From an uncultured Actinomycetes bacterium (lineage in GTDB: Bacteria > Actinomycetota > Actinomycetes > Nanopelagicales > Nanopelagicaceae), in assembly GCA_903820565.1 (NCBI GenBank), contig CAIJHZ010000067.1, forward strand, positions 1-5,151: DNA of 5,151 nucleotides. The letters run 5' to 3'. Under the pieces are notes generated by a model that was not told where the DNA came from, made no database searches, and saw only the letters and a program-made list of their open reading frames with translations. A program made the position numbers and the translations under genes. Of the stretch, positions 1 through 4,701 are shown piece by piece (the stretch's first letter is position 1; every line of letters starts with the position of its first letter).

Positions 1-379
1 CACCAACACCATATATGTTAGCAAGTTCACGGACAGACTTTTTACTTAATCTAATTTCTAAAACATCTTGTTCAGATAATTTTGAAGTTGGAACTGCTAT
101 TCCCTTTAATGTTCGTCCACGGTCAGTTCGTTCTCTTGCATTTTCAGCCCTTGTTCCAATTTTTAGGTGTGCAGGATTTACACATTTGGGATTATCACAT
201 TGATGCAATATGCAATCACTAGCCTTAAGTGGATGATTAAACAATTCAAAACTTATCCGGTGAGTGAGTTTTTTAGCAAATCTTCCATAGCCAAAAGGAT
301 GTTGGAGGCCAGTCCATTCCCAACATCCATTAAGATTAGTGGCTTTATCAACTTTAGACCAAAACTTTTCAATATTCAT
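1..379 (-). CDS. HNH homing endonuclease, partial (C-terminus beyond the left edge)
   Basis: Reading the minus strand from the ATG at 379-377 gives 126 open codons that run off the window. The protein starts MNIEKFWSKVDKA, continues with GCWEWTG (residues 18-24) and GYGRF (30-34), and has the metal/catalytic core around residues 56-72, CILHQCDNPKCVNPAHL. There H59, N68 and H71 are the likely HNH residues and C61 and C66 fit a zinc-type knuckle. IGTRAENARERTDRGR follows, then a helix-turn-helix-like tail, KLSEQDVLEIR...SVRELANIYGVG (100-126). This is the usual layout of phage free-standing HNH nucleases: nuclease core plus C-terminal DNA-binding helices. Such enzymes cut DNA lacking the gene and so spread it. 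The frame stays open upstream to ATGs at 394 and 430, but family members usually begin just before FWSKVD, so 379 is preferred. No good ribosome binding site precedes it. It lies antisense to the head operon, as expected for an inserted selfish gene. The family call is firm; the target site is unknown. Confidence 0.9.
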   Translation of the reverse strand, partial: MNIEKFWSKVDKATNLNGCWEWTGLQHPFGYGRFAKKLTHRISFELFNHPLKASDCILHQCDNPKCVNPAHLKIGTRAENARERTDRGRTLKGIAVPTSKLSEQDVLEIRLSKKSVRELANIYGVG

Positions 380-385
380 AGCTTT

Positions 386-414
386 ATTATACATAAACTT
401 CAAACAAGTGTAAA
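386..414 (-). promoter_or_regulatory. Near-consensus sigma70-type promoter for the HNH gene
   Basis: On the minus strand, TTTACA (414 to 409) is separated by exactly 17 bases from a perfect TATAAT (391 to 386). Counting six bases on from the -10 box places +1 at about 379, the A of the preferred HNH start codon. If used, the message would be leaderless or nearly so. The boxes are seen directly; use in vivo is inference, and the stretch is AT-rich, so chance matches are possible. Confidence 0.5.
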
Positions 415-423
415 TAACACAAT

Positions 424-438
424 CGCCCATCTTGTGGG
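424..438. repeat. Short GC-rich inverted repeat upstream of the portal gene
   Basis: GCCCA (424-428), a 5-base spacer TCTTG, then TGGGC (434-438) can form a five-pair hairpin, next to the palindrome GGGCCC at 435-440. No T tract follows on either strand, so it is not a standard intrinsic terminator. It stands out in the AT-rich gap between the HNH start and the portal. It may be a minor structural element or chance. Confidence 0.25.
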
Positions 439-477
439 CCCGCCAGTATTATGGCAAGAAAATAAAAGGATCCAACA

Positions 478-1929
478 ATGGCAAACTTAACGCTATTAGA
501 TGACTATCGCAGATTGTCAATGAGCAATCTAGAATACGGTAGGAATCGTAATCGCCTGCAATTTTTAATGGATAGCTTCACAGGTGGTGATGATTATCGC
601 CGTGCAGGCTATCTAACTCAATATGTTCTAGAACAACCAGGTGAATATACACAACGACTAGCCAACACTCCATTGATCAATCATAGTGCTAGTGTGATAT
701 CGGTCTATATGAGTTTCTTATTCCGCAACGATATCGAACGCAACTTTGGCGCTTGGGAAGGACAACAAGATGTTACCTCATTCCTAGCTGATGCTGACTT
801 TGAAGGGCGCAACTTTAACGCATTCATGAAAGAAGCCGCAACATGGGCATCAGTGTTTGGCCACACTTGGATCATAATGTCTAAGCCCAATGTTGGTGCC
901 ACTACACTGGGACAAGAACAGGCCATGAATGTCCGCCCTTATCTTAACCTAGTAAGCCCCATGGTAGTCAATGATTGGACTTGGGAGCGTCGAGAGAATG
1001 GCGAATATGAATTAGTCTACATTAAATACATCGAGGATGTGGTCAACAAGATGACCATCCTAAAAGAAATAACTCCAACTGAAATCAAAACTTGGGTGCT
1101 TGATGATCAAGAAAAGACTGCACATGTTAAGGCAGTTGAACCCAATGGTCTAGGGCGGGTGCCTGCCATATTAGTCTACAATAAGAAAAGTCTAGTACGA
1201 GGTTGGGGTCTAAGTGACATACAAGATATCGCTGATGTCCAGCGCATGATCTACAATCTAACCAGTGAAATAGAACAGAGCATTAGATTGGATGGACATC
1301 CCACATTAGTAGTTCGCTCAACGGACCAATTGGGTTCGGGCGCTGGCGGACTTATCGTTCAACAAGAAGGTGCTGACCCCGCTGCCAAACCCTACTACCT
1401 AGAACATAATAGTTCAGGTGTTACCCAGATACGAGAGACTATCAACAATCTAGTTGACAGCATCGATGAAATGGCCAACACAGGTGCGGTCCGTGCAACT
1501 AAAACATCCAGCAGTTCGGGCGTAGCCCTTGAAACTGAATTCCAACTCTTAAACGCTCGCCTAGCTGAAAAGGCAGACAGCCTAGAGGTAGCCGAAGAAC
1601 AGATATGGAAGATGTTTGGCGATTTCCAAGGAAGAGAGTTTACGGGTTATATCAAGTATCCAGACAGCTTTAATCTTCGTGATGTCCAGCGTGAATACAA
1701 TGAATTGGTCACTGCCAAGACAGCGGCTAGCGATCCCGGAACTCTAGCATTAATTGATTACCGCGTCCGTGAATTGTTAGACGATCCTAACCTACCATTA
1801 GAACCATTGACCCACCTAGCAGGTCAGGGCATTGCCGCTGAAGGAGTTAGACCTACAGGTAGCCCACAAACTGCGCCAGGTGGTCGCCCACGCAGATACT
1901 TCTCATCAACTACTACAGGATTAGAATAA
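478..1929 (+). CDS. Phage portal protein (head-tail connector)
   Basis: This 483-residue protein should form the dodecameric ring at one capsid vertex through which DNA is packaged and ejected. Supporting features are the N-terminal YLTQYVLEQPGEYTQRLAN stretch (45-63), a style seen in DUF4055-like portals; a helix ending SFLFRND (79-85); and the core around FMKEAATWASVFGHTWIIMSKP (116-137). A predicted wing/stem part carries GRVPAILVYNKKS (226-238) and GLSDIQDIADVQRMIYNLTSEIE (244-266). A long charged helix at about 349-381 (ALETEFQLLNARLAEKADSLE...) matches the crown-proximal helix typical of portals. The C-terminal 30 residues are Gly/Pro/Ser-rich and probably disordered. Length is normal for the family. 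The start is set by AAAAGGA (464-470), 7 bases before the ATG. The TAA overlaps the next ATG by one base, so translation is probably coupled to the Dps-like gene. CTA is the commonest leucine codon. Assignment rests on motif style and gene order; the exact Pfam family needs a profile search. Confidence 0.85.
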   Translation: MANLTLLDDYRRLSMSNLEYGRNRNRLQFLMDSFTGGDDYRRAGYLTQYVLEQPGEYTQRLANTPLINHSASVISVYMSFLFRNDIERNFGAWEGQQDVTSFLADADFEGRNFNAFMKEAATWASVFGHTWIIMSKPNVGATTLGQEQAMNVRPYLNLVSPMVVNDWTWERRENGEYELVYIKYIEDVVNKMTILKEITPTEIKTWVLDDQEKTAHVKAVEPNGLGRVPAILVYNKKSLVRGWGLSDIQDIADVQRMIYNLTSEIEQSIRLDGHPTLVVRSTDQLGSGAGGLIVQQEGADPAAKPYYLEHNSSGVTQIRETINNLVDSIDEMANTGAVRATKTSSSSGVALETEFQLLNARLAEKADSLEVAEEQIWKMFGDFQGREFTGYIKYPDSFNLRDVQREYNELVTAKTAASDPGTLALIDYRVRELLDDPNLPLEPLTHLAGQGIAAEGVRPTGSPQTAPGGRPRRYFSSTTTGLE

Positions 1930-2534
1930 TGGATAAACTTATTAAATGTATGATGGTAGCCTTTGCCAACAACTTTACATTTTATCTCAAGGCACATAAC
2001 TTTCATTGGACTGTGGCTGGTGAGACATTCAAACAGGATCACGAATTCCTAGGTGAAATATACGCTCTAGCACAAGAAAACATTGATGGCTATGCTGAAC
2101 AACTAAGACGCATTGGTGCTTTCCCTCAAGGTGATATCAAAGAGATCGTTAAGAACTCATCTATCATCGATGCTCCACTTAACGAAATGACTGAAGCCAA
2201 TTTAATGTTTCTCAGTTTGTTAGCAGACTTAGAAATTCTTGTTAGTTATCTACAAGATACATATGATGAAGCGGGTGCTGTTCGTGAGTATGGACTACAG
2301 AATTTCCTAGCAGAACGCATCGATGAACATCGTAAACAACAATGGATGTTGACTGCATCAGTGGTTGATCTAGCTGACTATGTGATTCCAGGAACAACTC
2401 CAGAACCACCAGACCCAGCCGAATACTGTCATAACATGATGAATCCAACTACCGGACTCATGGTTGAAGTTGAAAACCCAGATGAACATGCAGCCGCGGT
2501 GGCCGCAGGTTATACCCAAGAAGTTAAAGAATAA
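1929..2534 (+). CDS. Dps/ferritin-like protein with C-terminal extension
   Basis: Residues 1-150 match the Dps (DNA protection during starvation) four-helix fold. The sequence YLKAHNFHWTVAGETFKQDH (19-38) is the classic Dps helix A to B region. The inter-subunit ferroxidase site appears complete: H26, H38, D53 and E57, with spacings of 12, 15 and 4 identical to E. coli Dps H51, H63, D78 and E82. IGAFPQGDI (62-70), SSIIDAP (77-83) and the last helix with ERIDEHRKQQWML (129-141) also fit the family. Dps proteins form 12-subunit shells that oxidise Fe(II) with peroxide, store the ferric core, and sometimes bind DNA. Beyond residue 150 there is a Pro-rich linker (PGTTPEPPDP, 154-163) and a module with MMNPTTGLMVEVENPDEHAAAVAAGY (170-195) that Dps proteins normally lack. 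The TAATG junction couples it to the portal; the next gene's ribosome binding site overlaps its stop. The fold is convincing. Enzyme activity and virion location are inferences, and a purely structural role is possible. Confidence 0.85.
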   Translation: MDKLIKCMMVAFANNFTFYLKAHNFHWTVAGETFKQDHEFLGEIYALAQENIDGYAEQLRRIGAFPQGDIKEIVKNSSIIDAPLNEMTEANLMFLSLLADLEILVSYLQDTYDEAGAVREYGLQNFLAERIDEHRKQQWMLTASVVDLADYVIPGTTPEPPDPAEYCHNMMNPTTGLMVEVENPDEHAAAVAAGYTQEVKE

Positions 2535-2538
2535 GGAG
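2533..2538 (+). promoter_or_regulatory. Ribosome binding site overlapping the Dps-like stop codon
   Basis: AAGGAG shares its first two bases with the TAA (2532-2534) that ends the Dps-like gene, and lies 7 bases before the ATG at 2546. It fixes the start of the next gene and suggests efficient re-initiation. Confidence 0.8.
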
Positions 2539-2545
2539 CATTAAA

Positions 2546-2848
2546 ATGCAACAGAAAATAGTCACATTGACCTCAGCAAATCGTTGGGTCACACAACAAA
2601 CAAATGCCTCAAGTGGAAGCACAGCTACCGTCCTTGCTGGAACAACAGGCAGTGGAGCAACACTGGTCATATCAAGTGGTGGCGCCATTGGTAATTTCGT
2701 AGCCTTTGGCGCGACTAATCCAGTGGTTACCACAGCCAGTTACTTTATTCCAGCTAACACCATAGTTGAAGTCCAAGTACCGGCCAACACACAAAAGGTT
2801 GCCGCATTGAGTGCAAGCGGAACAGGCTTCGTTACCATCGCAAGATAA
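2546..2848 (+). CDS. Small beta-rich putative virion protein
   Basis: The protein has 100 residues, is rich in Gly, Ala, Ser, Thr and Val, has few charged residues, and lacks a signal peptide or membrane helix. Alternating hydrophobic stretches (TATVLAG, ATLVISS, IGNFVAFGATNPVV, TIVEVQVPANTQKVAAL, GFVTIAR) predict a compact beta sandwich. The pattern with a central FVAFG, a later PANTIVEVQVPA and a terminal SGTGFVTIAR recalls small phage structural proteins, such as head decoration or stabilising proteins, in portal-to-capsid intervals. It starts after a strong AAGGAG and its TAA overlaps the next ATG by one base. I do not recognise a specific named family. A decoration, head-fibre base or other minor head role is inferred from composition and place only. 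Confidence 0.6.
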   Translation: MQQKIVTLTSANRWVTQQTNASSGSTATVLAGTTGSGATLVISSGGAIGNFVAFGATNPVVTTASYFIPANTIVEVQVPANTQKVAALSASGTGFVTIAR

Positions 2849-3009
2849 TGCCAGTCCAAAAGGTTCAAACTACTAAGAATGGTCGACCTGCCACTGGATA
2901 TAAGTGGGGACAGCATGGACATGTCTACACTGGAGCCGGTGCAGAACAACGAGCAGCCGCACAAGGTAAGGCGGCTTATGCCGCAGGTTATAAAGGAAAG
3001 AAAAAATGA
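2848..3009 (+). CDS. Small basic phage protein of 53 residues
   Basis: This gene is short but well supported. Its ATG overlaps the TAA of the previous gene (TAATG), and the reading frame runs to TGA at 3007-3009. The product begins MPVQKVQTTKNGRPATGYKWG, continues QHGHVYTGAGAEQRAAAQGKA, and ends AYAAGYKGKKK. The layout MPV-x-KV, then GYKWG-x-HG-x-VY, then a basic Ala/Gln-rich helix and a lysine tail, resembles small proteins I recall near portal and capsid genes in other phages. Their function is unknown to me. The GYKWG...VY part probably forms a small beta hairpin. The strong positive charge would suit nucleic acid or capsid-interior contact, but that is inference. No separate Shine-Dalgarno is evident, so translation likely depends on coupling to the upstream gene. 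Confidence 0.7.
   Translation: MPVQKVQTTKNGRPATGYKWGQHGHVYTGAGAEQRAAAQGKAAYAAGYKGKKK
2992..2997 (+). promoter_or_regulatory. Possible ribosome binding site for the 13-codon micro-ORF
   Basis: AAAGGA lies inside the lysine-rich end of the 53-residue gene, 8 bases before the ATG at 3006. Its position is good for initiation, but it also encodes Lys-Gly codons of the host gene, so its role as a binding site is uncertain. Confidence 0.4.
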
Positions 3010-3047
3010 AGAAGAAAAAACCCGTAAAACCACCAAAGAAGTATTAA
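3006..3047 (+). CDS. Possible 13-residue Lys/Pro-rich microprotein
   Basis: The ATG overlaps the TGA of the 53-residue gene as ATGA, and the frame reads MKKKKPVKPPKKY before TAA at 3045-3047. Seven of 13 residues are lysine and three are proline. A plausible Shine-Dalgarno (AAAGGA) sits 8 bases upstream. The ATGA overlap mirrors the TAATG overlaps elsewhere in the cassette, and the ORF fills most of the space before the intergenic hairpin. A peptide of this kind could bind DNA or the acidic inner face of a capsid, but nothing shows that it is made. Against it, A-rich DNA readily gives lysine codons by chance. It could instead act as a re-initiation or leader ORF. Confidence 0.4.
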   Translation: MKKKKPVKPPKKY

Positions 3048-3073
3048 CCTACTAAATATCAACACGGGATAAT
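3044..3073 (+). promoter_or_regulatory. Weak candidate promoter before the scaffold gene
   Basis: TTAACC (3044-3049, four of six to TTGACA), an 18-base spacer and GATAAT (3068-3073, five of six to TATAAT) lie in the largest plus-strand gap of the cassette, where extra transcription of scaffold and coat genes would make sense. The -10 box falls inside the hairpin at 3066-3085. The gap also contains CTAAATA (3052-3058), loosely like T4-type late promoter cores. Both are weak matches. Confidence 0.25.
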
Positions 3074-3085
3074 AGGTTTTATCCC
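3066..3085 (+). repeat. Perfect 7-bp stem inverted repeat in the intergenic region
   Basis: GGGATAA (3066-3072), loop TAGGTT and TTATCCC (3079-3085) form a perfect seven-pair stem with a six-base loop. The sequence after it, ACCAATAAAC, has no T run, so it does not look like an intrinsic terminator. It sits 38 bases before the scaffold ATG, between the small genes and the scaffold-coat pair. It could be an mRNA processing or stability element, or an operator-like site. Confidence 0.5.
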
Positions 3086-3123
3086 ACCAATAAACAACCA
3101 CTCTGAAAGGGGGCGAGCTTACT

Positions 3124-3792
3124 ATGAGCGATACCAACATAGGCAATGAAGAAACTGGATCTTCTACAAACAACAACCAGGCGGAAGAAAAGTTTTACAC
3201 ACAGAAAGAAGTTGATGACCTAATGGCAAGAACTCGTTCAGCCGTTACTAAGAAAGTTTCTAGTAAGTATGAAGAACTTGGCGACCCAGATGAATTACGC
3301 CAGATTAAGCAACAGTTTGAAAAACAAAAACTTGAAGAGCAAAAGAAGCGCGGAGAGTTTGATCAGATTTTGCAGAATCTAGCAACCAAAAAAGACGAAG
3401 AAATTCGTAAGCGGGATGAGATCATTAAGAACTATACCGTTGATGTGCCGTTGGTATCAGCAGCCGCCCAATTTAGAGCCGTGAATGCGGATCAGGTTAA
3501 GGCATTGTTGAAACCACAGGTTAGGTTGAATGAAAGTGGTGATGTAGAGGTGCTGGATAATAAAGGCACCGTAAGATACAATGATCAAGGTCAACCTTTC
3601 AGAGTGGAAGATTTAGTTTCGGAATTTCTCTCAAACAATCCACACTTTGTTCAAGCCGGAGCCAGCACAAGCAATGGGCGTAGTAATATTGGTCGTAGTC
3701 CAGAACCAATCGATATCTCCACACTGGATTTCAAGAACCCTAATGATAGGAAGTTGTTTAAAGAAATGCAGACGGGGATGAAGAAATACTAA
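3124..3792 (+). CDS. Capsid scaffolding protein
   Basis: This 222-residue, highly charged protein probably forms the internal core that directs coat assembly and is then removed. Its layout fits phage scaffolds. It has a disordered acidic/Asn-rich N-terminus (1-22), then FYTQKEVDDLMARTRSA (24-40), which matches the usual F-T-x-x-x-V-D start of these proteins. A long coiled coil at about 43-104 contains KKRGEFDQIL (74-83), equivalent to the frequent K-x-G-E-F-E-x-L motif. A mixed segment (120-175) carries VNADQVKALLKPQVRLNESG and VRYNDQGQPFRVEDLVSEFL. A Ser/Gly-rich linker is followed by a basic helical end (KNPNDRKLFKEMQTGMKKY), where P22-type scaffolds bind coat. A purine run AAAGGGGG (3106-3113) is the ribosome binding site, with a rather long 10-base spacer. 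It lies directly before the coat gene, 20 bases apart. It has few CTA leucine codons (2 of 15), unlike the portal. No protease domain is seen. Confidence 0.85.
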   Translation: MSDTNIGNEETGSSTNNNQAEEKFYTQKEVDDLMARTRSAVTKKVSSKYEELGDPDELRQIKQQFEKQKLEEQKKRGEFDQILQNLATKKDEEIRKRDEIIKNYTVDVPLVSAAAQFRAVNADQVKALLKPQVRLNESGDVEVLDNKGTVRYNDQGQPFRVEDLVSEFLSNNPHFVQAGASTSNGRSNIGRSPEPIDISTLDFKNPNDRKLFKEMQTGMKKY

Positions 3793-3812
3793 CCCTTTAA
3801 GGAAATAAAAAA

Positions 3813-4676
3813 ATGAGTTATCCTTCAAATAACAACAGCAGCCGCAACAGCGAACTGTTTGCCAATTTTGTGGCGCAAGCACAATTTGCCACATACGAAA
3901 ACAGCATTGCTCGTCAAATCACTACAGTGTTTGATGTGCCAATGAACCAAGGTAAAGTAGTGCAGATCCCATTATGGGCCGCTATCACTGCTGAACTGAT
4001 TACAGACGAAGCAGCCGCAACTCTAAAGAACACTGATACCAGTGCTCCTACAGTTACATTGGCTGAGCATGTGGTTTACAATCAAGTAACCGACATGTTG
4101 AGAGACAGTGCATACGGTGATGTAATGGCACAATTAGCTGACCAATCCGGTCGTGCTATTGCCCAAAGCGTTGACCAACAAGCATTTGCTAACATCAGTG
4201 ATTTCACTGATATTGGTAGCACTACTACAGACCTAACAGTCAACTTGATTCTTCAAGCGGCTGCTACTCTGCGTTCACAACGCTTAACTGGACCTTTCTA
4301 CGCTGTAGTTGCTCCAGGCAGTGCGTTCGCTCTAAAGAAACAATTAACATACACAGCTGGTACTGCTGACAACATCCCAATGTTGAGCAATGTCGGTGAG
4401 AATGTTATGGGCAACTTTTATGTTGGAACAGTTGGTGGCGTAAACATTTTTGAAAGCACAGTTCTACCAGCAGTAACAACTGGCGGTGCTGATGCCTATG
4501 CAAATGCCGTGTTTAGTCCTCGTGCTATTGCTCACGCAATGCGCGGTGGTATTGACATGAACACATTGTATCTACCACAAGCTCGTGCAACAGACATGGT
4601 TCTAAAAGCCGTTGCTGGTGCCGGAACAATCAACTCCGCTTGGGGTGTTAGAATTACTGCAAACGCCGCACTTTAA
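3813..4676 (+). CDS. Major capsid protein, HK97 fold
   Basis: The 287-residue protein is the likely shell subunit. The N-terminal part (ELFANFVAQAQFATYENSIARQITTVFDVPMNQGKVVQIPLW, 14-55) and LAEHVVYNQVTDMLRDSA (83-100) correspond to the N-arm, E-loop and P-domain strands. DVMAQLADQSGRAIAQSVDQQAFANI (103-128) fits the long spine helix. The A-domain follows, with FYAVVAPGSAFALKKQL (162-178), GNFYVGTVGGVNIFEST (200-216) and VFSPRAIAHAMRGGIDM (233-249). This pattern is common in coat proteins of marine phages and related to P22/N4-like coats rather than to the larger HK97 coat with a cleaved delta domain. AAGGAA (3799-3804), 8 bases before the ATG, sets the start. It follows the scaffold by 20 bases, so both are probably made from one message at high level. 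No N-terminal propeptide is evident. The fold is inferred from pattern; a structural prediction would settle it. Confidence 0.9.
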   Translation: MSYPSNNNSSRNSELFANFVAQAQFATYENSIARQITTVFDVPMNQGKVVQIPLWAAITAELITDEAAATLKNTDTSAPTVTLAEHVVYNQVTDMLRDSAYGDVMAQLADQSGRAIAQSVDQQAFANISDFTDIGSTTTDLTVNLILQAAATLRSQRLTGPFYAVVAPGSAFALKKQLTYTAGTADNIPMLSNVGENVMGNFYVGTVGGVNIFESTVLPAVTTGGADAYANAVFSPRAIAHAMRGGIDMNTLYLPQARATDMVLKAVAGAGTINSAWGVRITANAAL

Positions 4677-4701
4677 TCTAGGTTAACGAGGAGATCTAAA
4701 A

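Noticed and set aside
15..203. Plus-strand open frame of 62 codons near the left edge
   Set aside because: It is the antisense shadow of the HNH C-terminal half, with no initiation signal.
432..452. Possible plus-strand promoter for the portal gene (TTGTGG and TATTAT)
   Set aside because: The boxes are only 9 bases apart and no suitable -35 lies 16-18 bases before TATTAT.
167..490. Plus-strand open frame of 107 codons overlapping the portal start
   Set aside because: It lies opposite the clearly recognisable HNH gene, has no ribosome binding site or family-like motifs, and overlaps the well-supported portal start.
2740..3036. Minus-strand open frame of 98 codons across the small genes
   Set aside because: It is antisense to three coupled plus-strand genes, and its hydrophobic product looks like the complement of Ala/Lys-rich coding sequence.
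3066..3085. Reading the 3066-3085 hairpin as an intrinsic terminator
   Set aside because: The stem is only partly GC-rich and no run of T follows on either strand.
3631..3894. Minus-strand open frame of 87 codons across the scaffold-coat junction
   Set aside because: It crosses two strongly supported genes and their ribosome binding site, and has no recognisable domain.
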